This document shows positions 1-10,891 of a DNA stretch of 64,000 bases, piece by piece. The position numbers were made by a program, and so were the translations under genes. Each line of letters starts with the position of its first letter. The stretch's first letter is position 1. This stretch comes from Isochrysis galbana (lineage: Eukaryota; Haptophyta; Isochrysidales; Isochrysidaceae): assembly GCA_018136815.1 (NCBI GenBank), contig CM030934.1, positions 7,462,977-7,526,976 of the forward strand, given 5' to 3'. The notes beneath the pieces were generated by a model. It saw only the letters and a list, made by a program, of their open reading frames with translations, did no database searches and was not told where the DNA came from.

Positions 1-302
1 ACGCCGCCACTCCAAGTCGCCGTAGAATCCCAAGCTGCGCGTCAGCGTGATTACGCGCCGCGTACAGTAGACCGTGAACGCAACGAGATCGGCCGTGCGT
101 GAGTTGCATTGAGCCAGAGTGATCTCGTCACCAGTCACCTGCAGCGGTTTGAGAGCCTGCATGCGCGCCGCGTATTGTTGTGTGCGCAGGTCGCGTCGCC
201 GTTCTGCGCTCGTGTATCGGAAGAGCATGTGCGTGGGTGAGTCCATGTCGACACAGTGAATGATGTCGTATTTCCCGGGATCGATACCGATCACCGCCCA
301 TG
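1..302 (-). CDS. Fanzor/TnpB-like RNA-guided nuclease, RuvC-I fragment (partial)
   Basis: A minus-strand frame with no stop runs from about 302 to the left edge, giving 100 residues. It starts with GIDPGK, the first RuvC aspartate motif of TnpB/Fanzor proteins. About 20 residues on comes an FRYTSAERRRD stretch, then a basic YAARMQALK helix, a CNSRT motif, and GFYGDLEWRR near the edge. This order (DPGK, RYT..RR, NS-T, FY..WR) is the one known for eukaryotic Fanzor and bacterial TnpB nucleases. The family uses a guide RNA to cut DNA and is usually carried by transposons. The N-terminal part is missing: just upstream of the DPGK motif the sequence becomes dispersed repeat A, so the gene looks broken by that repeat unless an exon lies beyond it. 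The C-terminal RuvC-II/III and zinc finger would lie left of the window. The family call is from motif reading only. Confidence 0.72.
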
Positions 303-632
303 GGGGAGGAACCACTCACTCTCCTGGCACGCCTGATGGCTTGCCAGGAGCACACAGCCCTACTGACTCACTCCTCTCCCCACAGGACCGCCTGACTCGC
401 CCGCCCTGGCCTGTCGTGGCCAGCCCATCCCTCTGACCAGCCCCTCCTCCCCCTGGCCCCTGGGCCCTGGGACCCCCTGTTCAGGACCCCCCAGCCAGCT
501 CCAGTCGACCCGCAGGGGCTCGGAGCGCAGGAGGGGCTAGGGCCATGCCCCAGCCTCACCTGCCCCCTGAGCTGTGCTCCCAGGCCCCTGCAGGCCAACT
601 GGGGACCTGAAGAGGGGCCGTACCCCGGGGGG
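295..632 (+). repeat. Dispersed repeat family A, copy 1 (5' truncated)
   Basis: This stretch matches the body of copies at 8598, 41163 and 47565, with the shared segments CATGGGGGAGGAACCAC, CTCCTGGCACGCCTGATGG and TTGCCAGGAG, then CCCCTGAGCTGTGCTCCCAGG near its end. The family head CAACTAAGTTTATACTTGG is absent here. It separates the Fanzor-like fragment from a LINE fragment. No coding function or clear SINE promoter box is visible; the class of the repeat is unknown. Confidence 0.75.
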
Positions 633-1336
633 AAAGCACCAATGTCGCTCACCATACTATACACTTTAGCACTTTAGCATGGAGACATATCATAACAGAC
701 TTTTACATAATACACTACGCGACGGTATTGATTTCTCGGAGGAATCAGTGCTGATAAGAACGATAGACAGATACACGACACTAAGCAAGGCGCTGCTATT
801 TGCAAACACGACAGACTCGGCTAGGACCGCCCAGGCAGGCATGGGGCATGGGCATGGATGGGCAGACAGCCGAAAAAAAGGATCGACATGAACGATATAT
901 ACCCATTATTCACACTAGACACACGAGGAAATTTAGAACCTAGTTTGGAGCTCCAAGCACTAACCACCTCGATGGGGGTGGCATATATAATAGCCGAGGG
1001 ACCCGTCTTAAAACATACTACCTGTACCTGAGACGAGCTTCACTGCTCACCGCAGCTGGACAAACACTCACAGAGACACACCGGCGGCCATCACGTGCGA
1101 GAGAGACGAAATAGCCCGAGGCCCATCAGCCGTACGACCACACTCGACAAGCAACAGGCCTGCCCGGAACCCGCACTCTGAACCAGGCTCATGGCTCATG
1201 GTAGCGCACCTGAGCCGAACCCCGGATACATACCAAAGACAAAGGAATGAAGGGGGGAAGGAGAGGAGGTGGAGGGAAGGGAAGTTAAGGGCGATGTCAG
1301 TAGGGATAGGGAAGTACCCTAGTCTAGTAGGTGTGT
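633..1336 (+). pseudogene. Truncated LINE 3' end, frameshifted
   Basis: Conceptual translation around 633-890 matches the C-terminal end of the large LINE protein encoded at 1663-5962: GIDFSEES, RYTTLSKALL and DSARTAQAGMG occur in both. A short CTTTAGCA duplication near 660-675 and further indels break the frame. The 3' UTR ends in CTAGTAGGTGTGT followed by AAAAAAATAAAC, the same terminal 13 bases as the neighbouring minus-strand LINE, so the two LINEs meet tail to tail. It is a dead, 5'-truncated insertion, typical of LINE retrotransposition. Confidence 0.85.
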
Positions 1337-1348
1337 AAAAAAATAAAC

Positions 1349-1379
1349 ATCTGAAGATTCTGGGCTACACACCTACTAG
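1349..1379. repeat. Left arm of perfect 31-bp inverted repeat around LINE
   Basis: The 31 bases here are the exact reverse complement of 6018-6048. The inner 13 bases, read on the minus strand, are CTAGTAGGTGTGT, the LINE 3' terminus; the outer 18 (AGCCCAGAATCTTCAGAT on the minus strand) are not part of the LINE 3' UTR shared with the neighbouring copy. Confidence 0.95.
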
Positions 1380-4300
1380 TCTCGGGTCTTCCCGTTTCTA
1401 GCTAACACCGCCCTTATATTCCCTCCCTCCACCTCTTCCCCTGCCCCCCTTCGTTCCTTTTTTTTCGGTTTCCGGGGTCCGGCCTCGGTGCACTACCTGA
1501 GGCCTGGTTTGGAGTGTGGGTTTGGGCAGGCCTTTTGTTCCGAGTTGCTGTGTCTCGTGCCCACTTTGGTGCTTGTTGGGCTTATGGTCTGCATCAGTTG
1601 CGTGTGCGCCTCTTTTTTGTCTGTCTGTGTGACTTGTACGTTGCTCCCTCGCCATTGTTGTGTTACTCCCTGGCCCCTTCGACAGCGTGTGCTATCCCCA
1701 GCTTGATGGCCAGCTTAGCAAGCTCCTCGCTGGGTTTCAGCCCGTTTCTGTCGTTCAATGTGTACACGGGTCTCAGGTCGCTGATGTCTATTCTCTTTTT
1801 GGGTTTCCTTCCCATTCCCGCCTGGGCCGTTCTCGCCGAGTCGGTGTTTTGTGTGTAGAGTAGTGCTTTGCTTAGCGTGGTGTATCTTTCTATTACTCTT
1901 ATTAGAATCGATTCCTCTGAAAAATCTATACCGTCGTAGTGTATTCTATAGAAATCCGTGATGATATATCTCCACGCTAGTAGATATAGTGTGCATAGTG
2001 ATTTCGGGGCGTTTCCTTTCGGGAATATGAATAGGTTATCGATGATGACGTCCTCCCTGTCTCTATCCGCCCTGGGCGTAAAGCGGGTGACTTTGTCCAG
2101 TGTTTCTAATATTTTGGTTATTTTTGGGCATTCGCCCAGGTGTGTCGAGCATTCATCCGCCTCCTTACATAAACGGCATGTACTGTCTCGTCCCGGGAAG
2201 CGGTTGTACGTGCCCATCCGTCTATGGGTGATGTGTTTGTAGTGTAGGTGCATGTCGCGCGCCGTCACCATCGGAGAGGTGTAGAGCCGCGCTATGTGCG
2301 CCCATGTGTCTTCGGAGACTCGAAGTCTTTCCTCCCATTTGGTTGGCCCTGTAAGGCGTTTGCGTTTGCGGTCTATTCTTTGGAGAGCTTCTGTCAGGTG
2401 TTCTACTTGTGTTTCGTCTAGCGGTGTTTTGCCGTCTAAAGTATATTCGTCCGCTAGCGGGTACTCTAGTCTCTTGTTGGTTTTATAGCCTTCCCCCCAT
2501 TTCGCCGGGGGTGCGGGGTCTAGATCCGAGGGAGGTTCTTGTAGTCTTTCTCCTAGTATCGGGGTTCCCAGGTATGACAGTTCCGCTTCATGCCATCGTC
2601 CCTTCCATCTCGCGTAGTACTCGCCGTCCCGGGTTATCCGTATCTCGGGGGGTTGTCCGTCCTCGTTGACGGTTTGTTGCTGCCCGTTCCGGGGTGGGGT
2701 GGTTTCTGCCCCGTTTCCTTCTTCAGCCTTTGTTTCCATTGTCGAGGCGTGGAGCACTATAGTGTGCCATGTCTCTAGAAAGTTTTCGCGTGGGATGAAC
2801 TCTCCGCGGAATTGTATGTATGTGTCGTTGTTTCTAAGATATTGCGCGCATTCTTCCACCGTGTACGGTGTTGTGCTTTCGTAATCACTGTAAACGTTGT
2901 GTACGACATTGCACTCTAGGCTACTCCATAGTTCCGCCCACTTGGGCTGTACTCCGGATACGGGGTACGTCGGGTTGTACCACAGGGGTTGCGACAGGAC
3001 ACCTTCTCTGCTTAGTGTCAGGGGCTCCATCCTTAATTTCCTTATGGTGTCTAGGGCCTGCTTCCAGAAGGGTGGGAGTTTGCTAGTCCCTTTTATGCTA
3101 CCCGTCAATCTATTCGCGGGTATCGTCGTCAGCACTGCCGCCCTGCCTAGGCTCGTGCGACAGAACCATGCGTCGAGTATCTGCTTCCATTGCGCTTGTC
3201 TCGCATCGAGATAGTTGAGGATCCATTTCGCTTGGAGCGCTTTTACGTGGTTGTCCCAGTCCAGCAAGCCTAGTCCCAACTGTGGTGCCTTTTCTTTGTC
3301 GCTCATCATTTGAATCTCGGGGTGTTTTATCCATTTCAGTCTTTTCCCCGTGTGTGTGTTCGTCCACAGTAGTCTGTCTACGCATTTTTTCACCGACGCG
3401 TGGAATGAACTTGGGGCCGCTAGCGTTTGCAGCCAATATCTTGGTATGGAGTATACGAGAAAGTTCGCCACCTTCGTTCTGCCATGTATCGATAGGTTAG
3501 CGGATATCGTCGCGTACATGGTGGTTTTCTTGTCGATCTTGTCGGCTAGTTTTCGCCAATACGCTTTCATAGCTTGTGGTCCCCCGAGCGGGACTCCTAG
3601 GATAGTCGCGTACTCGTTGCTTTTCAGCCATTTATACTTTCGGAATTCAGGCGGGGGGCGCTTCCTTTTCAGGGAGCCCATCCGGAGTCCTTCAAATTTC
3701 GTGTCGTTAGGTTTGCCGCAAGACACGGCTGCGTATCTGTCGACCCATTTGAGGGAGCGTGCTAGGCTGTCGTAGTTTGCCGCCAGCAGTTGTGTGTCGT
3801 CCGCAAATTGGCTTATTTTAAGCTCCGCTCCGTTTACTATGATGCCTTCGATGTTTTCGTCTTCGTTAATCGCTCGGGTCAGTGCTTCTGCCGTTAGCAG
3901 GAAGGCAAGCGGGGATAGGGGGCACCCTTGTGGGACCCCACTGGCCACGTTGAGCGGGAAGCTTCTGCCCCCGTTGGTTTTTATGTACCGTATAGGCTTA
4001 GCTTCTGAGTTCGTCAAAGCTCTTGCGTATCTTCTGAAGTTCTCGCCGAATTTCAGCCTCTCCAGTGCAAGGTGATAGAATTCCCAGTTAACTCTGTCGA
4101 ATGCCTTCTCCCAGTCTAGCGCTAACAGGATTCCTGGTTCACCAGTTTCGTCTAAGTAGGCGTATGTCAGCTGCAGAAGGTGCGTGGCTTCGCCTATGAG
4201 GCGTTTCGGGACAAACCCCAATTGGTCTTTAGAGATGATGTTTCCTATTACTTCTTTTAGCCTGTTTGTCAAAATTTTAGCTAGGATTTTATAGTCGCTC

Positions 4301-6017
4301 TGTAGTAGTGTTATAGGCCTATAGTTTCTGGGGTCCCTCGTGTCCCCTTTTTTGTAAAGGAGTATTATATCTCCCTCTCTCATCGACACGCTGAGGTATC
4401 CTTGCTTCAGCGCCAGGTTTAGGACCCTCAAAAAGTCGTGTCTAACTAGGTCGGTGAAGCTCTTGTAGAATTCCGCTGGGAGCGCGTCTGGCCCCGCGCT
4501 TTTGCCGTTGCCTATTTGGCTGATGGCGTTCAGGAGTTCCTCCATGGTTATCTTCCCTTCAATCGCGTTTCTTTCATGTGGATTTAATGGCCGTGTGTCC
4601 AGCGTGTCCTCAAGCTCTTGGTCCCTCACGTTGTTGCGTTCCTGGTAGAGCCACACGTAATATTTTCGTAGCTCTTTGCGGATCGTATCGTCGTCCGTGG
4701 CGGTGCGCCGCGTGTGCTCGCCTGGGTTGTTCCAGTCCTCCGTGATGAAGATCTCCGGTATTGCACTATTGGACGTGCGTGGGCTGAACTTCCGAAAGAA
4801 TTCTTTGGTCATTCGTTCTTCGTGTTTGAGGGAGTCGAAGCTTTCTTTGCTCGTGGGTCTGGATTTCTTTCTGATCTCCCCGATAGTTTCGTTGAGTTCC
4901 CGCATTCTATCTAGCTTTCTGGCGTCCGGTTCCCCGTCGCATAGCTCTATCCCGATGAGCGCAAGTTCGTCTAGCGCACGTGCTATCTCCTGGTGTTCTT
5001 CACTTTGCTTTGTCGCCCAGAGAAGGTACGTGGCCGCTGCCTTTTTGGCATTGTACCACGCCTCTTCGACTCTCGTGTCCGGGGTCTCCGGCCGTATATG
5101 GCTTCTCCACATGTGCGAGACCACTCTTCTAATTTCCTGTGAGTCGAAGAGTTCGCTGTTTATCCGTATGTCGTATCTTCGACCCGGCTTATAGCCGGCT
5201 ATTTCGAATGTCCCCACCACCGGGAGGTGGTCCGATGTGCCCTTTCCCGTGAATAGTGTTGGGTGCGGGCCTATTTTTTGCCAGTTCACGTTGGAGCCTG
5301 ATACTGGGGTGTATATTCTATCTATCCTTGTGTGGACTGTCCCCGATAGCCTGGTGAAGCCCCCTTTGGCCTGGCCGTTTACAAGGTTGTACGCGTCCGT
5401 TAGTCCAATTTCGTTCATGACGGCTTTTAGTTTGGGTCCTTGCGCGTTAGTGTATCCTTCTTTGTCGTCCAGCTTTTTGGTGTCCGCGTCGACGTCCTCG
5501 ACGCAGTTGAAATCGCCACCCATTATCGTGTCTCTTTCTCCGCAAGGGAGGCTATTTTTTAGTGTGTCTATCTGGGTCGAGCGGAGGCTGGGCATGGCAC
5601 TTAGGTATATAGATATAAGTTCGAACTCTTTAGCATCTATGAGGCATCTGGCTCGTAGGCATCTGCCCTCTATTAGCGTTTCCGCCGTGTCCGGCGCAAG
5701 TTTCACTCTAGAGGAGGAGTCACGTATCGCGATCCCTACTCCACTCGCTGGGTCGGAAGGGTTGGCTGGCGCGTGCACCATTTGCCATCCCAACGCTTTC
5801 GCGGTCATGCAGGCTCGGTGGTGTCTACCGTCGGCGTAGGCGTGCATCTCTTGTATCAACAGGATGTCTATCTTAGCTTTCCGCGCTTGGGCGAGCACCG
5901 ATCCTAGGGCACCGTGACCGATGCCGTTTATGTTGTAGGAGACTATCGTGACCGGTCCTTCACCTGGGTAGCCAAGGGTGGAGTCGAAAGTGATTGAATA
6001 TACTATGTGGACACAGT
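1380..6017 (-). mobile_element. APE-type LINE (non-LTR retrotransposon)
   Basis: The element runs on the minus strand from the inverted repeat at 6018 to the 3' terminus CTAGTAGGTGTGT at 1379-1367. It holds one long ORF with endonuclease and reverse transcriptase, then a ~280-base 3' UTR (1380-1662) that is partly similar to that of the fragment at 633-1336. No separate ORF1 (gag-like) is visible, so it may be 5' truncated. The ends are bracketed by a 31-bp inverted repeat rather than the usual direct target-site duplication. Confidence 0.9.
1663..5962 (-). CDS. LINE ORF2: AP-type endonuclease and reverse transcriptase
   Basis: The protein (about 1,430 residues) nicks target DNA and copies LINE RNA into it. 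The exonuclease-endonuclease-phosphatase domain fills the first ~240 residues: YNINGIG, the QEMHA glutamate, GGDFNCVED, and SDHLPVV at its end. Reverse transcriptase lies in the middle, with YRPITLLQSDYKI, QLGFVPKR, DWEKAFDRV, SGVPQGCPLSPLAF and the catalytic FADD near residue 700. A C-terminal CRLCKEADECSTHLGEC zinc-knuckle-like motif is followed by a basic tail. The frame is open upstream to a stop inside the inverted repeat, but no ATG precedes the endonuclease; the first ATG (in QEMHA) would cut the catalytic domain. So the start is missing, non-AUG, or supplied by a lost upstream ORF. The frame is otherwise undamaged over 4.3 kb, which suggests a young insertion. Confidence 0.93.
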
Positions 6018-6048
6018 CTAGTAGGTGTGTAGCCCAGAATCTTCAGAT
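6018..6048. repeat. Right arm of perfect 31-bp inverted repeat around LINE
   Basis: Exact reverse complement of 1349-1379. On the plus strand it reads CTAGTAGGTGTGT then AGCCCAGAATCTTCAGAT, as if a second LINE 3' end pointed right from the LINE's 5' boundary. A T-run and a second CTTCA(A)GATTTTTTT follow at about 6064-6080. Confidence 0.95.
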
Positions 6049-6311
6049 TTTTTTAGTAGGCATCTTCAAGATTTTTTTAATCTTAGGTACAATAGCTGGA
6101 ACGGCAATCGGATCGGAGCGAACGCCATGGCCAGGGAGATGGGGCGTGTCACGTATAGCGCGCATCCGAAATATCCCTCCCCCACCCGCAACGACTTTTT
6201 TCAAAAAAACCCACTGGTATAATTTTTACCGCACAACCTGTTCAGCACACGTACATACAACACCAATGTTGTGCTCGAGCATAGCACCGTCACCCGCCCG
6301 TGGCTGCTTTT

Positions 6312-7319
6312 TCATGGCCCCTCATGAGGCCGAACCACCACAGCTCCATCGACCACGTCGGAGTACGTCGGCAGGGCTTCATCGTCGTCTCCAGCATCTG
6401 ATGCGTGCGTTTCCGCCTCGCGAACCATCTTGGTTGCGCCCCCACCACTTCCCGCCGGGTCAGGCGCAGCTTGCAACGGTTCAAGCCCAATTTCACCCAA
6501 TGTGTCGTCGTCCGCCTCACGATCCGAGTCGGGATCAACAAGAGATTCCGCGCGCGAACCGTGAAGCTCTCGACGGGGCAATGTGCGATTGCAAAGGCGA
6601 CAGCAGCACCGCACGACAGCACAGAATAGAATGACACTGGCAGCAGCAAGCAAAAGGAAGGACGCTATCTCCATCGGCACGAGGAGGCGGGGTCCATAAA
6701 TGCAGTCTGACCACTCACGCATTGCGTACTCGCAACCAGCGTTTATGAGCCCCCGCTCTGTGCTGGTTGCCGCGCTGCTTAAGCAGTTCATCACATCGAT
6801 GTCAGTCTCGGCGTGTGGGCAGAGGACAGCTGCCGGCCGTTCACACCGGAGAAGGAGGTTGGAGCGCTGAATTGCGCAGTAGCCGTTAGGGAGCCCTGGG
6901 TTGCGCGCAGTAGCTGCTGACACGGCAGCTTTGGGGCGAGTGATGGCCGCCGTAAAGATGACATCTATCTCGGGATCAGTCTCAGACTCTAAGAACGGGA
7001 GCACGTGGTAGACGCGGCCGGCGTCTGCAGGCCCACTCCAGCTGGCAAACCCTGCTGTGTCTGCACAGCTGCTTGCCGCGGCCTCCTGCGCACCATCGCT
7101 CCACCTGGTGCTGAAGCAGAGGCGGCTGGCAATGAGGTGGGATTGGATGGCGGGACGGAGCTGGATTGATAGGATCCCGCCCGCCGTCGCCTCCACAGCC
7201 ACGCAAAGCGGCTGTGAGCTGGGCGCGGCGGTCGCAGCAAGCTCGACCGGTCGCTCGCCCAGGCGTAGAGGCCGGCAGGGAAGGGTGTAGGCAGCGGCAG
7301 CGGCGAGAGTGGCGAGCAT
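6312..7319 (-). CDS. Predicted secretory type I membrane protein with Tyr-containing tail
   Basis: I do not recognise a family. The 335-residue ORF starts at ATG 7319 with a short hydrophobic leader (MLATLAAAAAYTLP), a plausible signal peptide. A cysteine-containing ectodomain follows (paired CAIQRS/LLRCERP, CPHAET, DVMNCLSS, NAGCEYAM). One strong transmembrane segment lies near residues 215-240 (PMEIASFLLLAAASVILFCA), directly followed by a Cys-rich CCCRLC stretch that could be palmitoylated. The ~90-residue tail is acidic and ends with ALPTYSDVV, an LPxY-type motif resembling PY/endocytic signals. No intron is needed to read it. The upstream region is a G-rich tract with a long inverted repeat. 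The gene could carry further exons, as the start is judged only from the leader. Confidence 0.6.
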   Translation of the reverse strand: MLATLAAAAAYTLPCRPLRLGERPVELAATAAPSSQPLCVAVEATAGGILSIQLRPAIQSHLIASRLCFSTRWSDGAQEAAASSCADTAGFASWSGPADAGRVYHVLPFLESETDPEIDVIFTAAITRPKAAVSAATARNPGLPNGYCAIQRSNLLLRCERPAAVLCPHAETDIDVMNCLSSAATSTERGLINAGCEYAMREWSDCIYGPRLLVPMEIASFLLLAAASVILFCAVVRCCCRLCNRTLPRRELHGSRAESLVDPDSDREADDDTLGEIGLEPLQAAPDPAGSGGGATKMVREAETHASDAGDDDEALPTYSDVVDGAVVVRPHEGP

Positions 7320-7527
7320 AGTGATGAAGGCTGCCCTATGTCCGTGCGGCGGAGAGGAGGGCCGTTCGGGCGGGCGAGAGTCGGAAGAGGAGGGCTGAGA
7401 GGTGAGGGTGGGAGTGGCCGCGGCAGGCTTGTCTGCCTAGAGTCAGAGAGTGCGGAGAGAGGAGGGGAGGGAGGAGGGAGGAGGGATGTTTGAGAGAGTG
7501 AAGGAGAGAGGGGACTTCTTAGATTAT

Positions 7528-8043
7528 CTGTGGTGGGTTGGTTGGGAGGGAGCGAGGAGGAGGAGGGGAGGGGGGGGGGGGGGGAGGGGCTGGGGGGAGA
7601 GATCGTCCAGAGGAGGAAAGAAGCAGGAAAGAGAGAGGAGGGCATGTGATTGAGGAGTGAGGAAGGGGAGGAGAGGCGGGGGGGGAGAGGGACGGACGCC
7701 GCGGGGGGGCGGGCGAAGGGGGGGGGGGGGGGGGGGGAGAGGGCTGGAAAGAGGGGAGGGGGAAGGGGAGGGGGAAGGGGAGGGGGGGGCGGGGGGGAGG
7801 CGAGCGGCTGGGTCGCCCCCCTGTTCACTGTTCACGCGTTGGGCGGTGGGCCCGCGCCACGACGAAACGGCGCTCAGTCAACAATCGGCCTCGAGTAGCC
7901 AAGCACAATCATAGTCATCTGGGGCAGTGAGGGGGCTCTTGGCTTCAAAGAGTACTACCCTACACCCTCCCCCCGAGCCCCTCCCCCCCCCCCCCCCCCC
8001 CTCCCCTCCTCCTCCTCGCTCCCTCCCAACCAACCCACCACAG
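7528..8043. repeat. Long inverted repeat with G/C homopolymer loop ends
   Basis: The segment 7528-7588 (CTGTGGTGGGTTGGTTGGGA, then a G-run) is matched in reverse complement by 7983-8043 (a C-run, then TCCCAACCAACCCACCACAG). About 55-60 bases pair. The spacer holds polyG-rich DNA up to 7800 with many GGG runs able to form G-quadruplexes. No gene is seen in 7330-8200. Confidence 0.8.
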
Positions 8044-8312
8044 GAAAAAATTCGTCAAACGCGAACTCAACTCAAACTTTTTGACCGTTTGATCATAGTC
8101 AACTACCTACTACTCCCTTGACCCCCAAAGTGGACACTCTCCAGAACACTGGAAATTTGAAAATTTTCATCGCGCCGCGTACCGCGTAAACGCGGCGCTA
8201 AACCATAAACCAAGCGAAACGAAATGCACCTCGCGGCTGCGCCGCGGCCCTCCCCTCCTGGCTCTGGCGCCCCCCGTCTCCTTTCCCTTTACCTAAACAT
8301 AAACAAGGCCAA

Positions 8313-8455
8313 AAGACACGTGAACGTCGGAGGGGAGATTTGCCGCTCCCCCCTCCCCTCTCTCTTCCCTCTTCCTCCTCTCTTCCCTGCGGCGCTGCGG
8401 CGCGGGCCCATGGCGCGCGCTTGCAACCCACCTGCAGGCCCCCAGGTGGCCTCCT
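8313..8455 (-). repeat. Repeat A tail module, inverted copy
   Basis: Reverse complement of the 3' module seen at 8985-9108 and 11235-11360: GCGCGCGCCATGGGCCC followed by a GAAGAGAGGAGGAAAAGGGA-like purine tract and the AGCGGC/CTCCCC box. Sequence diverges more here than between the other two copies. Confidence 0.65.
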
Positions 8456-8597
8456 GTCGCATCCAGATATCCAGAGATATGTATGCGGACGCGGTGTGCA
8501 GTGTCTCCACCCTGCACCCTCCACCATGCGTTGTGTGAGAAAATTTGAGTGAGTTTTTTTTTCGCCAGTGAGTTGTCTCGAAGCTTTGCTGCATTGC

Positions 8598-9115
8598 ACG
8601 TCAACTAAGTTTATACTTGGTTCACTCATGGCGGGGCACGAGCCCCCCTCTCTCTCCACTCCTCCCCTGCCATGGGGGAAGAACCACCCGCTCTCCTGGC
8701 ACGCCTGATGGCCTGCCAGGAGCACACTGCCCTGCTGACCCATCCCTCTCCCCACAGGCACGCCTGATTCGCCCGCCCTGGCCTGTCGTGGCCTGCCCAT
8801 TCCTCTGACCAGCCCCTCCTCCCCCTGGGCCCCCCTGTTCAGGACCCCCAGCCAGCTCCAGTCGACTTGCAGGGGAGCGGAGCGCCAGCGAGGGAGAGGC
8901 AGGAGGGGCCAGGGCCATGCCCCAGCCTCACCTGCCCCCTGAGCTGTGCTCCCAGGCCCTGCAGGCCATCTGGGGACCTGAGCGAGGGGCCGCAGGCGCG
9001 CGCCATGGGCCCCCGCCGCAGGGAAGAGAGGAGGAAAAGGGAAGAGGGAGGGGAGGGGGGAGCGGCAGCTCTCCCCTCCGGTGTTTACGTGTCTTCTAGA
9101 CCTAGTTGGGTAAGA
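8598..9115 (+). repeat. Dispersed repeat family A, copy 2
   Basis: Begins with the family head CAACTAAGTTTATACTTGG, continues through the GGGGCACGAGCC segment and the CTCCTGGCACGCCTGATGG segment, and ends with the purine-rich tail module that recurs at 11235-11360. It abuts the left inverted end of the hAT-like element at 9133. Confidence 0.8.
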
Positions 9116-10182
9116 GAATAAATAAAATAATCAATGTTATATCCTAGCCAACCCCACTAGCTAATTGGACACAACTTCTCCGTCCCGGAATCCCGCCATG
9201 CCTGACGAGCCAGGTGTCCGAGTGATACCGACAAGTGATTTGACAACTCTACGATAGATCGATTTATTTATCATAAACATATCATTAAATTATGTTACGA
9301 ATGGTGCCCCCAGCGCCCTTTCAAACATGCCACACACACTAGAAATCAGGCTCTAGACGCGCACATATGGACTGCCTGCGCGTCGCCATGCGGCGCACAG
9401 ACAGTCCATACACATATATTACGAATACACACGCGCACTGCCCCCCCAATTCGACCCCTTCGAGCCCTGTAGCCTATCTGCTGACCGGCCGCGCCTGCCG
9501 AGAGAGACGCCAACTCTGACTTTTCAGCCAGGGAAGCTTGCTGCGAGGCGGGTGTGGGCTGGGGCGGGGTCAGGTGCTGGGTATGGCACACCCAGGCCAA
9601 GGCCGGGCGGGGGGCTCGCGCTGCGCGCGCGCTGCTCGCACCTGGCTTCTGGCGCTCGTCTGCGCGCTGCGAAGGGGGGGGAGTGCGAGAACGACCTGGA
9701 GGTGAGCGCGGCGAGCGTAAAGGGGCACATCGCGGCAGGCAGCGTGGGGGGGCTTACCACTGGTGTTGGCCGCGCGAGTACACCCCTGTGGCAAGCTGGG
9801 CTGCCAGAGAGGAGTGGGGGAAGGGGGGGGGGGGGGAGCGGCGCGCGGCGGGCCTCCGCGGCCGCTGCAGCGGCTAAGTCCCCGGCACCCGGGGAGATAG
9901 CCGCTGGAGCGAGCCCTTATTGTCACCTTTCGGCACCAGAACCTCACACTGTGCGACTCGCTCATGTCGCTCCGCGCCACGCAGGAACGCCGACAGAGAT
10001 GTCGGCGATCAGCCGAGGCGCGCTCTGAGCGACCCTAGCGACTCGGACGAGTCGCGGCGCGGCGAGACCATCTTGGACGAGGGCTGCGCGAACGCGGCCG
10101 TCGGTTGGGCAAGGAGGCAGGGGACCTGCCAAATGTGGCGGCTATCCTTAGGACCTAACTTAGGAGCAGCGAGCCAATTCGG

Positions 10183-10891
10183 GTGGGCCTTGCAACGATG
10201 GAGTACTTTGAAGCTCCCCATAACCAATGGTACAGAGGCAGCTTTTCTGCTGTGGGGCATTCGACCTGGACCATCTCTTACGCCGACGGTTCGACACTCG
10301 TGATAGACAACGAGAACGAGGCGAGGAGTGCTATAGATGTGTGTGCCCTCCCTCATTGGAGGACACTCGTGGCTAAGGTGAAGGGGGCATTCGACTATTT
10401 GGAGAATCGTCTCACTGATAAGTGTGCCACTCCCTATTGGTGTGGAGAGCAACATCGCATCACGGGACTTCTCCGCGCTTTTAACCCGGCGTTCGTATGC
10501 GGCCACGTAGATCCGGGGTGGGTGCACCAGCTTGCAGAAATACCTTGCTTTGCTCACATCCCAGGCGTCACTCAGCTGCTCCAGAGAGAGCTTCCGGACT
10601 ACGCCGTGGCATGCCGGGGGCCGGGGGATTCAAATCGACCATAGGGACGTCGAATCATTTACCTCAGATGTATTAGCTTGGTGGGCCGCCAATCATACGA
10701 AGTTCCCAACATGGGCCATCGCAGCAAGGATTGCATTTTCTCTTAGTCCTAATTCTGCATCTTGTGAGCGTGTCTTCTCATTGCTCCAGTGTGTCTTTGG
10801 TGTGGATCGTGTTAAATCTTTGGCGGATCAGGTTGAGGCCTCCATCATGTTGCGATTTAATAGCAACCAGCGAGACCGTGTGTCGAAGTGA
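10183..10891 (+). pseudogene. hAT-type transposase remnant, frameshifted
   Basis: Two overlapping frames together give a protein end. The downstream frame (to the stop at 10891) has DVLAWWAANHTKFPTWAIAA followed by SPNSASCERVFSLL and the DRVKSLADQVEASIMLRFN helix; this is the conserved hAT C-terminal dimerisation region (W-W, FP, SS/SERVFS). The upstream frame (10198-10644) has a Tudor/PWWP-like start (QWYRGSFSAV, TWTISYADGS) and LLRAFNPAFV, which fits the segment before the dimerisation region. The frame changes at about 10615-10640. No complete catalytic DDE/RW core is visible, so the gene is a remnant. Confidence 0.75.
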
